64,000 nt of DNA from Citricoccus sp. SGAir0253 (lineage in GTDB: Bacteria > Actinomycetota > Actinomycetes > Actinomycetales > Micrococcaceae), in the NCBI RefSeq assembly GCF_005877055.1, contig NZ_CP039424.1:558001-622000 (forward strand), read 5' to 3'. The notes beneath the pieces were generated by a model. The model saw only the letters and a program-made list of their open reading frames with translations, was not told where the DNA came from and ran no database searches. The position numbers and the translations under genes were made by a program. This document shows positions 1 through 8,361 of the stretch, in pieces (within the stretch, counting starts at the first letter, position 1; every line of letters starts with the position of its first letter).

Positions 1-1
1 C

Positions 2-1000
2 ATCGTGGACGGCTCGGAGGGCGGCACGGGCGCCGCCGCCCTGGAGTACCAGGACAACGTGGGCACCCCGCTGACCGAGGGGCTCATGCTCATGCACAAC
101 GCCCTCGTGGGCACGGGCCTGCGGCACATGATCAAGATCGGCGCCGCCGGCAAGGTCGTCTCCGGCTCGGACATCGTCAAGCGCCTCATCCAGGGCGCCG
201 ACTTCACGATGTCCGCCCGGGCCATGATGATGGCCACCGGCTGCATCCAGGCGCAGAAGTGCCACACCAACCACTGCCCCGTCGGCGTGGCCACCCAGGA
301 CCCGCGGCTCATGCGCGCCCTGGACGTGGACGACAAGGCCAACCGGGTGCACAACTACCACAAGCTCACGGTGCGCGAGGCGGTGCAGATCATGGCCTCG
401 ATGGGGGTGTCCAACCCCTCCCAGCTCACCACGCGGATGCTGCGGCGGCGGGTGGACCACCTCACCACGCGTTCGTACGCCTCGATCTACCACTGGCTGC
501 GCGAGGACGAGCTGCTCGAGGACCCGCCGCGCGGCTGGGCCGCGGACTGGGCCGAGGCCGATCCGGACACCTTCGGCGAGCATGCACCGCTGCCCTACGC
601 CGAGGCCGGCCCGCGCTGGCGCACCGACCTGGCCGTGGACACCTCCGCCCTGCCGGTGCGCGGATTGCGGCCCGCCGAGCCGCCCCGGCAGGCCGAGGAG
701 GTCGAGGAGGTCGAGGCGGGGGCCGATGCCGGGGCTCCGGCCCGCGAGCGGGTCCCCGTCGGCGCCGGCCCGGGTGGCCGCGGCGGCTGGGGGGACGCTG
801 GCGGCGACGCCGCCGAGGGCGGTGGCCGCGGTGCCGAGGAGGGCCGGCCCCAGCCGCGCACCGGCGGCAGGGCCCCGGTGCGCGACGCCGCGCCGGCGAC
901 GAGCGGGAAGGAGCCGAACCGGGGCACCCGCCGCGGGGAGACGGGGTCCACGCCGGTCGTGAGCGACGCCCCCCGCCCGGAGGGCCGCCCCGGCCGCTGA
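2..1000 (+). CDS. Glutamate-synthase-like FMN protein, C-terminal part (5' end outside window)
   Basis: The reading frame is open from the window edge, so the real start lies upstream. The visible part matches the C-terminal half of the FMN-binding central domain of ferredoxin/NADPH glutamate synthases: the Gly-rich EGGTGAA loop near the edge, KIGAAGKVVSG, and the motif CIQAQKCHTNHCPVG, whose three cysteines have the spacing of the 3Fe-4S cluster ligands of GltB. In the family this domain makes glutamate from 2-oxoglutarate and ammonia on FMN. The last 110 residues or so are a low-complexity Pro/Gly/Arg/Glu tail, longer than usual. No amidotransferase domain is visible, so it may be a stand-alone glutamate synthase-related protein and not full-length GltB. 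It is convergent with the Lrp-like gene that follows. Confidence 0.88.
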   Translation: MVDGSEGGTGAAALEYQDNVGTPLTEGLMLMHNALVGTGLRHMIKIGAAGKVVSGSDIVKRLIQGADFTMSARAMMMATGCIQAQKCHTNHCPVGVATQDPRLMRALDVDDKANRVHNYHKLTVREAVQIMASMGVSNPSQLTTRMLRRRVDHLTTRSYASIYHWLREDELLEDPPRGWAADWAEADPDTFGEHAPLPYAEAGPRWRTDLAVDTSALPVRGLRPAEPPRQAEEVEEVEAGADAGAPARERVPVGAGPGGRGGWGDAGGDAAEGGGRGAEEGRPQPRTGGRAPVRDAAPATSGKEPNRGTRRGETGSTPVVSDAPRPEGRPGR

Positions 1001-1028
1001 GCCAGCCGTGCCGCGATCCGGCCCGGGC

Positions 1029-2051
1029 TCAGCCCCAGGCGGAGCCCGGCGCGGTGTACTGGCCGGTGCGGGCGCCGTCGGGGTCCAGCCGCCAGCCCAC
1101 GCGCTTGGCGATGGCCGCGATGATGACGCTCTCCCGGATCTCCAGCGTGGGCAGTTGGCGGGAGGCGGCCTGCTCCACGGTCATGATGTCCGCGGCCGAG
1201 CGCAGCCACATCATGAACGTGAAGTTCGTCCGCCCCGTGGTGGAGGCGCACAGCCGCAGGGCGCCGAGCGGGGCGAGCGCGGCCGCGGCGGCGTCGTGGT
1301 CGGCGGCGGGCAGCCGCGCGAACCACTGGCAGATCACGGGATAGCCGGCCGCGCGGTGGGAGACCTCGCACCGGAAGGACAGCATGCGGCTGTCCAGCAC
1401 CCTCTGGAGCCGACGCCGCGCCGTGGCCGGGTGCAGCCCGGTCTCCTCCGCGATCCGTGTGGCCGTCATCCGGGCATCGCGGCCCAGTGCCCGCACGATC
1501 GGCCCGAACGAGGGCGGCGGTGCCACGTAGCGGGCGATCGCGTGCCGCGGGCCGGCCGCGGACCGCAGGGCGGCGCGTTGCTCGGGGGAGAGGGCGTCGA
1601 GCTGCCAGTCCCCGCCGCTGCCGTGCAGCCGGGTACAGAACGCGGACTCGTAGCGGGTGAGCCCGGGCACGCGGTCCAGCTGGGGGTACACCGACCGGGT
1701 GAGCTCGGTGGGGCCCGGCGTGATGGCGGTGAGCATCAGGTCGCGGTCCCGGTGACACTCCTCGATGGTGAACACGTCCGGGATGGCGGCGATGGCCTCG
1801 GCCACCGCCCGGCGCCGGCCGGGGGCGCACTGGACGTCGTGGAAGGACAGGGCCATCTGGTCCGGGTGGCCCACCGGATGGGCGGTGAGCCAGGCGCGCC
1901 CGCTGTCCTCGAGGCGGCGCCAGCGGTCCGCCAGGGAGGTGGGGTGCACGCCGAGGACCTCGCCGAGGACCGCCCAGGGCAGCCGGGGCCCGATCTGCAG
2001 GGCGTGCACGAGTTGCAGGTCCTCCTCGGTCAGGAGCGTGGCGCTGTCCAT
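1029..2051 (-). CDS. Lrp/AsnC-family regulator with duplicated domain architecture
   Basis: This 340-residue protein has two successive Lrp/AsnC-like halves. Each begins with a helix-turn-helix-like segment (about residues 8-50, LVHALQIGPRLPWAVLGEVL; and about 185-225, VRALGRDARMTATRIAEETG) followed by a RAM-like sensing region. Single-domain Lrp proteins have about 150 residues, so the length fits a tandem fusion, an arrangement known in actinobacteria. It is divergent from the DUF5058/M20 gene set. The 156-bp gap between them holds a 14-bp palindrome (2103-2116), the obvious candidate operator. The likely role is amino-acid- or peptide-responsive control of those genes; the effector cannot be read from sequence. 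Confidence 0.85.
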   Translation of the reverse strand: MDSATLLTEEDLQLVHALQIGPRLPWAVLGEVLGVHPTSLADRWRRLEDSGRAWLTAHPVGHPDQMALSFHDVQCAPGRRRAVAEAIAAIPDVFTIEECHRDRDLMLTAITPGPTELTRSVYPQLDRVPGLTRYESAFCTRLHGSGGDWQLDALSPEQRAALRSAAGPRHAIARYVAPPPSFGPIVRALGRDARMTATRIAEETGLHPATARRRLQRVLDSRMLSFRCEVSHRAAGYPVICQWFARLPAADHDAAAAALAPLGALRLCASTTGRTNFTFMMWLRSAADIMTVEQAASRQLPTLEIRESVIIAAIAKRVGWRLDPDGARTGQYTAPGSAWG

Positions 2052-2102
2052 CTCCCCATCATTCCTGACGCGCGATGCAGATTCCGAGGGATTCCGCGTG
2101 AA

Positions 2103-2116
2103 GTGATGTGCATCAC
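2103..2116. promoter_or_regulatory. Candidate operator between lrp-like gene and DUF5058 gene
   Basis: GTGATG and CATCAC are exact reverse complements separated by two bases, in the divergent intergenic region 52 bp from the regulator start and 92 bp from the DUF5058 start. Position and symmetry suggest the binding site of the divergent Lrp-like protein. It also resembles a CRP-type half-site arrangement, so another regulator is possible. Confidence 0.45.
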
Positions 2117-2207
2117 CTCACCATGGTACCGAGACGATTCACCGCACCGCCCCCGCCCGCGGACCGCGCCCGCCGCGCGCCGTGGCAGACCCGACGTGGA
2201 GGTCCCC

Positions 2208-2963
2208 ATGCCCATCCTGACCACGATGGCCCCCGAGCCCAGCCCGCTGCTGATGCTCGCCAACTCGCCCGTCCTGTGGGCCTGTGCCCTGGGCGTGTTC
2301 CTGGTGATCATCGTGCAGTCGGTCATCTACGTGCGCGCCGCCCGGAAGGCCGCCCCGGCCGCCGGGATGAGCCCCCAGGACCTGCGCACCTCGTTCCGCA
2401 GCGGCGCGGTCGCGGCGGTCGGCCCGTCCCTGGCCGTGGTGCTCGTGGCCATCGCCCTGCTCTCCCTGTTCGGCACGCCCGCCGTGCTCGTGCGCATCGG
2501 CCTCATCGGCTCGGTGTCCTACGAGACCGCGGCGGCGAGCATCTCCGCCGGGACCGCCGGCGCCGAGCTGGGCGGGCCCACCTACACCCCCGAGGTCTTC
2601 GCCATCGCGTTCTTCGCCATGAGCCTCGGCGGGGCCATGTGGATGCTCGCCACCCTGGTCCTCACGCCCCTGCTGCAGCGCGGCGAGAACCGGCTGGCCA
2701 AGGTCAACCCGGCCCTGATGACCGTGGTCCCGGCCGCCGCCCTGCTCGGCGCCTTCATCTCCCTGGGGCTGGCAGAGGTGCCCAAGAGCATGGTCCACGT
2801 GCTCACCCTGGTCACCTCCGCGGCCGTGATGGGCGTGTGCCTGCTCATCGCCCGGCTCCCCGGGATGCGCTGGCTGCGCGAGTGGGGCCTGGGCATCGCC
2901 ATCCTCCTCGGGCTGACCGTGGCCTTCCTGGCCCAGTCCGCCGGCCTCGGCCCCGCCGCCTGA
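2208..2963 (+). CDS. DUF5058-family multi-pass membrane protein
   Basis: This 251-residue integral membrane protein has about six hydrophobic segments (near residues 20-40, 70-90, 130-155, 175-195, 200-220 and 228-248). The sequence fits the DUF5058 family, which has no proven function and often sits beside a second small membrane protein and an M20 peptidase, as here. The start is the ATG preceded by GGAGG (2198-2202); the upstream part of the frame has no ribosome-binding site. It is probably co-transcribed with the next two genes. The context suggests one half of a transporter for an acylated amino acid or peptide that the downstream amidohydrolase cleaves; this is inferred from neighbours only. 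Confidence 0.8.
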   Translation: MPILTTMAPEPSPLLMLANSPVLWACALGVFLVIIVQSVIYVRAARKAAPAAGMSPQDLRTSFRSGAVAAVGPSLAVVLVAIALLSLFGTPAVLVRIGLIGSVSYETAAASISAGTAGAELGGPTYTPEVFAIAFFAMSLGGAMWMLATLVLTPLLQRGENRLAKVNPALMTVVPAAALLGAFISLGLAEVPKSMVHVLTLVTSAAVMGVCLLIARLPGMRWLREWGLGIAILLGLTVAFLAQSAGLGPAA

Positions 2964-3030
2964 GCCCGTCCCCCTCCACCGGCCGCCGCTGCCGCATCCC
3001 CCGCTGACGCACATCCCCCAGGAGACCCCG

Positions 3031-3765
3031 ATGTCCACCTCCGTCACCACCGCCCCGGGCACCACCGGCATGGCCGAGTTCGAGCGCACCACCTCCCGCT
3101 GGGGCCGGCTCACCATGATCGCCGGCCTGGTGTTCTCCCTCGCCGGCCCGCTCTACCTCGTGTTCTTCGCCGACCTCGGCGTGACCGCCACCCAGCTGTT
3201 CGGCGCGTTCGCCGCCGTGGCCGGCACGTTCTTCGTCATCTGGCTCGTGGAGCCCCTGACCTACTTCCCGATCCTCGGCCCGGCCTCGATGTACCAGGCG
3301 TTCATGATCGGCAACATCTCCAACAAGCTGCTGCCCTCGGCCCTGATCGCCCAGACCAACATCAACGCCAAGCCGGGTACCCCGCGCGGCAGCCTGGCCG
3401 CCGTGATGGCGATCTGCGGGGCGGCGTCCGTGCACCTGCTCTCCCTGCTCGTCTTCGTCGGCATCCTGGGCACGTGGCTCATCAGCATCGTCCCGCCCGA
3501 GGTGACCGACGTGGTCCGCGTCTACGTGCTCCCCTCCGTCATGGGCGCCGTGATCATCCAGGCGATCGTGAGCCTCAAGCAGGTCCGCGCCACCATCGTG
3601 GCCTTCGTGGTGGCCATCCTCGTGCTGTTCGTCCTCGTCCCGCTCGTGCCGGCCCTGTCCATGGTGGCCACCGCGATCGTGGTCATCACCACGCTGGTCA
3701 TCGGCTGGTTCGTGCGCAAGCGCGAGGGCAACACCGGCCAGGACGTGACGCCCGAGGCCCCGTGA
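3031..3765 (+). CDS. Membrane protein partner of DUF5058 (putative transporter subunit)
   Basis: This 244-residue protein has about six membrane segments and a conserved-looking stretch at about residues 80-120 (LTYFPILGPASMYQAFMIGN, then a loop rich in Asn, Lys and Pro). Such proteins are found next to DUF5058 genes, sometimes labelled as channel-like. I recognise the pairing, not a biochemical function. It starts 67 bp after the DUF5058 stop and ends 97 bp before the M20 gene, so a three-gene operon is likely. The short charged C-terminus (KREGNTGQDV) is probably cytoplasmic. Confidence 0.72.
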   Translation: MSTSVTTAPGTTGMAEFERTTSRWGRLTMIAGLVFSLAGPLYLVFFADLGVTATQLFGAFAAVAGTFFVIWLVEPLTYFPILGPASMYQAFMIGNISNKLLPSALIAQTNINAKPGTPRGSLAAVMAICGAASVHLLSLLVFVGILGTWLISIVPPEVTDVVRVYVLPSVMGAVIIQAIVSLKQVRATIVAFVVAILVLFVLVPLVPALSMVATAIVVITTLVIGWFVRKREGNTGQDVTPEAP

Positions 3766-3862
3766 GCCCCCTCAGTCCCCGGCGGGCGGCGTAGCATCCG
3801 AAGCGGCGCCGCCCGCCGGCCCACCCCCGAGACTCCCCGCCGCCGCCCGAGAGGAACCCGCG

Positions 3863-5104
3863 ATGTCCACCGACCAGAGCCTGCAGCCCGCCGACCGCCT
3901 CGAGCTGGGGGAGGACCTGCGCGCGCGGATGCTGGAGTTCTACCGGCACCTGCACGCGAATCCCGAGCTGTCGATGCAGGAGCACCGCACGGCGGAGTTC
4001 ATCGAGGCCCACCTGGACACGCTCGGGATCGAGCACGTCCGGGTCGGCGGCACCGGCGTCGTGGGCGTCCTGCGCAATGGGGACGGGCCCGTCGTCGGGT
4101 TCCGGGCGGACACGGACGCGCTGCCGATCGAGGAGGACTCGGCCGTCGCGTACCGGTCCACGGCACGCGGCACCCTCGAGGACGGCACCGAGGTGCCCGT
4201 GATGCACGGCTGCGGCCACGACACCCACGTCACGGCGCTGATGACCGCCGCCGAGGTGCTGGCCGCGGACCGGGACGGCTGGGCCGGCACCGTGCTGCTG
4301 ATCTTCCAGCCCGGCGAGGAGACCGCCGCCGGGGCGAAGGCCATGGTGGAGGACGGGCTGTGGGAGAAGGTGCCGCGCCCGGAGGTGGTCTACGGCCAGC
4401 ACGTGATGCCCGGGCTGGCCGGCACCGTGGAGATCGTGCCCGGCGCCGTGATGGCCTACGCCGACTCCTGGAAGGTCACCCTGTTCGGCGAGCAGTCCCA
4501 CGGCTCCCAGCCCCAGGACTCCATCGACCCCATCGTGCTCGGCGCCCACATCGTCACCCGGCTGCAGTCCATCGTCGCCCGGGAGATCCACCCGCGCCGG
4601 GCCGCCGTCGTGACCGTGGGCACCTTCCACGCGGGCCTGAAGGAGAACATCATCCCGGCCAGCGCGGAGTTCACGCTGAACATCCGCACCATGGACGACG
4701 ACGTCCGGGAGCGGGTGCTGGCCTCCGTCCGGCGCGTCATCGCCGCCGAGGCGGCGGCCTCCGGCGCCCCGGAGCCGCGGATCGAGGAGCTGTACCGGTT
4801 CCCGCGCAACTTCAACGACCCCGCCGAGACGGAGGCGCTGACCGGCGTGCTGCGCGGGGTTCTGGGCGAGGGCAACGTGCTCGAGGCCGAGCCGAAGATG
4901 GGCTCCGAGGACTTCGGCGCGCTGCCCGCGGCGCTGGGCGTGCCGAGCGTGTTCTGGTTCTTCGGCGGCTTCGACCAGGCGACCGTGGACTCGGGGACCA
5001 TGCCCGTCAACCACTCCCCGCGGTTCGTGCCCGTCCCCGAGCCCACCCTGTGGACGGCGGCGACGGCGGCCCTGGCAGCGATCCGGAGCAAGGTCGCCCG
5101 CTGA
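3863..5104 (+). CDS. M20-family amidohydrolase (hippurate/N-acyl-amino-acid hydrolase type)
   Basis: This 413-residue enzyme has the M20D layout: a zinc-binding catalytic domain split by a dimerisation domain. Visible metal and catalytic motifs are the HGCGHDTH block near residue 115, FQPGEE near 152 (general base Glu and metal ligand), GQHVMPG near 180, and a C-terminal GSEDFG. Family members hydrolyse N-acyl or N-carbamoyl amino acids, indole-acetyl-amino acids or short peptides in the cytoplasm. It is the last gene of the operon with the DUF5058 gene and its partner, so the substrate probably enters through them. The start has GAGAGGAA upstream. The exact substrate is unknown. Confidence 0.9.
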   Translation: MSTDQSLQPADRLELGEDLRARMLEFYRHLHANPELSMQEHRTAEFIEAHLDTLGIEHVRVGGTGVVGVLRNGDGPVVGFRADTDALPIEEDSAVAYRSTARGTLEDGTEVPVMHGCGHDTHVTALMTAAEVLAADRDGWAGTVLLIFQPGEETAAGAKAMVEDGLWEKVPRPEVVYGQHVMPGLAGTVEIVPGAVMAYADSWKVTLFGEQSHGSQPQDSIDPIVLGAHIVTRLQSIVAREIHPRRAAVVTVGTFHAGLKENIIPASAEFTLNIRTMDDDVRERVLASVRRVIAAEAAASGAPEPRIEELYRFPRNFNDPAETEALTGVLRGVLGEGNVLEAEPKMGSEDFGALPAALGVPSVFWFFGGFDQATVDSGTMPVNHSPRFVPVPEPTLWTAATAALAAIRSKVAR

Positions 5105-5368
5105 GGCGGGGCCGGCCGGGAGGGCCGGCGCCGCAGTGCCCTTGTCCGGGGGACGCCGCCGACCACGTCGCTACGGCCGGTCCCACGCTCCGGCCCGTGC
5201 CGTCCGCAACGATCACGGGCCCGGCCGGCCTGGGGACCATACTGGAGGCGGTCCGGGAGCGGGGTGACGCCACCTCGCGCGAGGAGGGCGCCGAGGGGAT
5301 CCGTGCCGTGGCCGTCCCGGTCCGCAGCCGGGGCCGGGCCCCACGAGACCAGGAGGACAGGCAGCGGC
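5105..5368. other. Intergenic region before MFS gene
   Basis: The 264-bp gap holds no gene I can support. A GCCGGCCGGGAGGGCCGGC-type inverted repeat just after the M20 stop (about 5108-5128) may terminate that operon. A promoter for the MFS gene should lie in the right half, but I cannot pick one confidently. Confidence 0.4.
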
Positions 5369-6607
5369 ATGGCAGAGCGATTGACGGCGAGGCCCGGCGA
5401 GGCGCCGGCGCCCGGGACGGCCCTGATGGTCGTCCTGCTGCTCACGATGGGCGTCGGCCCGCTGCTGAACTACGGCCTGTCCTCGACGAGTGCCCTGCTC
5501 ATCGACGACCTGCGGATCACCCCGTCGAGCTTCGGCCTGCTGATCACGGTCCTCTTCCTCAGCGCCGCCGCCGCGTCCATGGTCCTGGGGCGGCTCGCGG
5601 ACGTCCTCAGCATCCGGGCCCAACTGGTGTTCAACTTCGGCGGCACCGCGCTGGCCCTGCTCGTCTCCGCGATCGGGCCGCAGTACTGGATCCTGATGGT
5701 CGCGATGGTCCTCGTCGGGCCGGCCCAGGTCATCGCCAACCCCACCACCAACCGGGTCATCTACCAGGCCGTCCCGGCGGCCAAGCGGCCCGGCTGGATC
5801 GGGATCAAGCAGTCCGGCGTGCAGGTCAGCCAGCTGGCGGCGGGCGTGCTCTTCCCGCCTGCCGTGCTCCTGGTCGGCTGGTCGGGCGCGGCGGTCGGCG
5901 CCGCCGTGGCCGTGCTCCTGCTGCTGTGGTGGTCCCTCGGCCACGTCCCGCCGGAACCGCCGACGGACTGGGGCCGGCTGCGCACCGCCGCCCGGTCGGC
6001 CCTGCGCCGGCGCCGGCCCGCCGCGTCGGTGCCGCTGCCGCTCACCGTCTGGCTGTTCACCGCGGTCGCCTTCGTCTCCGGAGCCGGGACGCAGGCCACC
6101 AACGTCTACCTGCCGCTGTTCGCCGTCCGGGAGATGCAGTACAGCCTGGTCGTCGGCGGGTTCGCCGCGGGCCTGTCCGGGGTGATCGGCGTGGCCAGCC
6201 GCGTGGGCTGGGGCCGGCTGCTGGGCCGGGGACGGGCACCGGGGGCCATCCTCGTGCTCATCGCCTCCGGCGCGCTGCTGGGCATGGCCAGCATGGTCGG
6301 CGCCGCCCTCACCGGCTGGGTCCCGCTCTTCTGGGCCGGGGTGGCGCTGCACGGCATCACGGTGCTCGGGACGAACGTGGTGGTGAACGCCGGGACCATG
6401 CAGGCCGTGGGCCGCGGCCAGATCGGCGCCGCCTCGGGCGCCACGACCATGGGCATGTACGCCGGCTTCGCCGTGGGCCCCTTCGGGATGGGCCTGGTCG
6501 TGGAGTTCTCGGGCGGATTCGCCCTGGGATGGATCCTCGTGGGCGTCGCCTACCTCCTGCTGCTGGTCCTGGCCCTCCTCACCCTGCGCGCCGGACGCCG
6601 GGCCTGA
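5369..6607 (+). CDS. Major facilitator superfamily transporter
   Basis: This 412-residue protein has about 12 hydrophobic helices and a central cytoplasmic loop rich in Arg and Ala (DWGRLRTAARSALRRRRP, about residues 205-222), the usual 6+6 MFS layout. Its start is the ATG with AGGAGG at 5351-5356; longer in-frame starts lack a ribosome-binding site. The motif after helix 2 (LGRLADVLSIR, about residues 69-79) resembles MFS motif A (GxLaDrxGrR) in degenerate form. It is probably a drug, sugar or metabolite transporter; the substrate is not readable. It is followed 79 bp later by a second, different MFS gene in the same direction. Confidence 0.88.
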   Translation: MAERLTARPGEAPAPGTALMVVLLLTMGVGPLLNYGLSSTSALLIDDLRITPSSFGLLITVLFLSAAAASMVLGRLADVLSIRAQLVFNFGGTALALLVSAIGPQYWILMVAMVLVGPAQVIANPTTNRVIYQAVPAAKRPGWIGIKQSGVQVSQLAAGVLFPPAVLLVGWSGAAVGAAVAVLLLLWWSLGHVPPEPPTDWGRLRTAARSALRRRRPAASVPLPLTVWLFTAVAFVSGAGTQATNVYLPLFAVREMQYSLVVGGFAAGLSGVIGVASRVGWGRLLGRGRAPGAILVLIASGALLGMASMVGAALTGWVPLFWAGVALHGITVLGTNVVVNAGTMQAVGRGQIGAASGATTMGMYAGFAVGPFGMGLVVEFSGGFALGWILVGVAYLLLLVLALLTLRAGRRA

Positions 6608-6686
6608 GCCGCCCCGCATCTCCCGTCCCGTCCGTCCCGCCCCGTCCTGCCGGGCGGACGGAGGCGCCCGGACTAGGCTGGAGACC

Positions 6687-7988
6687 ATGGCGAAACGTGG
6701 CTCCCTGACCTGGCTGTGGGTCATGGTCGCCGCGGCCGTCCTCACCCAGACCGCCCTGAACCTGCTCCGCCCGGTCACCAGCTACAAGCTGCTCACCCTC
6801 GGGGCGGACGAGACGGCTGTCGGCCTGGCGACCGCCGCCTACGCCATCGTGCCCCTCGTCAGCGCCATGTGGCTCGGCCGGGTCACCGGCCGGCTCGGCT
6901 CCCTGCGCGGCATGATCGCCCTGGGCGCCGCCGTGATGGCCGCGGCCGGGGCGGCCCTGGCCTGGAGCGACTCCGTCCTGCTCGTCATGGTGGCCTCCGC
7001 CCTGCTGGGCATGGGGCACCTCGTGTTCACGATCGCGGGCCAGGCGGCGATCGGCCGCCGCGCGCCGGCCGAGCTGATGGACGCGGCCTTCGGCTGGTTC
7101 ACCGCCGCCTTCTCCGTGGGCCAGATGGCCGGGCCCCTGCTGTCCGGGCTGATCCTCGGCAGCGTCCCCCTCGCCGCGGCGGCGGCCGGCGGCGGCCTGG
7201 ACGCCGAGATCGGCTGGGCCCTCTGGCTGGGGGCGGGCGTGGCCCTGCTCGCGGTGCCCGTCATGTACGCCCTCCGGCCCCCGGCCCCGCACCGCACCGG
7301 CCCGACGGCGGCCGGCGCCTCCCCGGGGGCGGAGGCCGGACCCGGGCCCTCCTCCGTGGCCCGGGCCACGGTGCCGCGCATCCTGCGGGTGCCCGGGATC
7401 CCGTCCCACATGCTCGCCGCGCTGGCCCTCCTGGCCGTGATCGACATCCTCACGGCGTTCCTGCCGCTCGTGGGCGAGGCCGCCGGCGTGCCGCCGCTGT
7501 GGGTCGGCATCCTGCTGGCCGTGCGCGGCGGCGGCTCCGTGCTGTCCCGTGTCTTCCTGCCCTGGTTCTCCGCGCGCTGGTCCCGCAACGCGCTCGTGCT
7601 GGCCGCCCTGTGGATCTCGGCGGCCACGATCGCCTTGGTCCCGCTGGCGCTGGAGCCCCTGGACGCCCTGTGGCTCGCCGTGGCGCTCATGGCGGTGGGC
7701 GGCGCGTTCCTCGGCCTGGGCCAGCCGCTGACCATGACCCTCATCTCGCAGGCGGTCCCGGACAGCTGGCGCGGGGCGGCGCTGGGCCTGCGGCTGGTCG
7801 GCAACCGGCTGGGACAGGTCCTGCTGCCCGCGGCCGCCGGCCTCGTGGCCGCGCCGCTGGGCCCGGCCGGGGGCGTCTGGTTCGCGTGCGCGGTGCTGGC
7901 CGCCTCCGGCACGGAACGGCTGCTCGGCGGCCGGGCCCGGGGGACCGGCACGCCCTCGGGCGGGGCGGGCGGGAACGGCGGGGACTAG
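6687..7988 (+). CDS. Second MFS transporter
   Basis: This 433-residue protein has 12 predicted membrane helices, with a cytoplasmic Pro/Gly/Ala-rich loop of about 45 residues near the middle (about 195-235). Motif A is degenerate (WLGRVTGRLGSLRG, about residues 55-68). It is clearly MFS but not a close paralogue of the preceding gene. A TAGGCT hexamer sits 7 bp before the ATG, so the transcript may be leaderless, a common pattern in actinobacteria. The last 30 residues are a low-complexity Gly/Thr tail. Its stop overlaps the end of the convergent acidic-protein gene by 4 bp. Confidence 0.87.
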   Translation: MAKRGSLTWLWVMVAAAVLTQTALNLLRPVTSYKLLTLGADETAVGLATAAYAIVPLVSAMWLGRVTGRLGSLRGMIALGAAVMAAAGAALAWSDSVLLVMVASALLGMGHLVFTIAGQAAIGRRAPAELMDAAFGWFTAAFSVGQMAGPLLSGLILGSVPLAAAAAGGGLDAEIGWALWLGAGVALLAVPVMYALRPPAPHRTGPTAAGASPGAEAGPGPSSVARATVPRILRVPGIPSHMLAALALLAVIDILTAFLPLVGEAAGVPPLWVGILLAVRGGGSVLSRVFLPWFSARWSRNALVLAALWISAATIALVPLALEPLDALWLAVALMAVGGAFLGLGQPLTMTLISQAVPDSWRGAALGLRLVGNRLGQVLLPAAAGLVAAPLGPAGGVWFACAVLAASGTERLLGGRARGTGTPSGGAGGNGGD

Positions 7989-8287
7989 CCCCGCTCGTCC
8001 TCGTCCAGGTCCTCGTCGTCCTCGGACGCCCAGTCGCCGTCCTCGTCCGGGTCGTCCTCGCCGGTGGAGTCCTCCCGGCCCTCCTGGTAGTCCGGGATCC
8101 CGTTGTAGTCCTCGTCCCCGTCCAGCAGGAACGTGTCCCGCTTCAACGGGTCGATCGCGTCCAGCGTGTCGGGATCGTCGGACGAGCCGAAGTCGACGGT
8201 GCCGTCCCGGCCGTCCGCCGGCTCCTCCAGGTCGTTCTCGGGTTCCTCGATGAACTGCTGTTCCAGTTCGTCCTCGTAGCGGGCCAC
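7985..8287 (-). CDS. Small highly acidic protein of unknown function
   Basis: This 100-residue protein is dominated by Asp and Glu (for example GEDDPDEDGDWASEDDEDLD near the C-terminus), with few hydrophobic residues and no signal peptide or membrane segment. I chose the GTG start because GGAGGAGGT lies just upstream; longer readings in the frame are Arg/Pro-rich and unlike a real protein. The acidic bias matches no family I can name; a DNA-mimic or binding-partner role is possible but unsupported. It lies 74 bp from the convergent-side surface-protein gene and runs in the same direction. Confidence 0.72.
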   Translation of the reverse strand: MARYEDELEQQFIEEPENDLEEPADGRDGTVDFGSSDDPDTLDAIDPLKRDTFLLDGDEDYNGIPDYQEGREDSTGEDDPDEDGDWASEDDEDLDEDERG

Positions 8288-8361
8288 CGCGGACCTCCTC
8301 CATCTCGGGCGGCCCTGACTGGGGCTGTTCCCGCCGTCACCGGCCGCGTCGTGGCCCCAGT

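Noticed and set aside
5369-7988. The two MFS genes as a recent tandem duplication
   Set aside because: Apart from general MFS topology the two proteins do not align well by eye, and their motifs differ.
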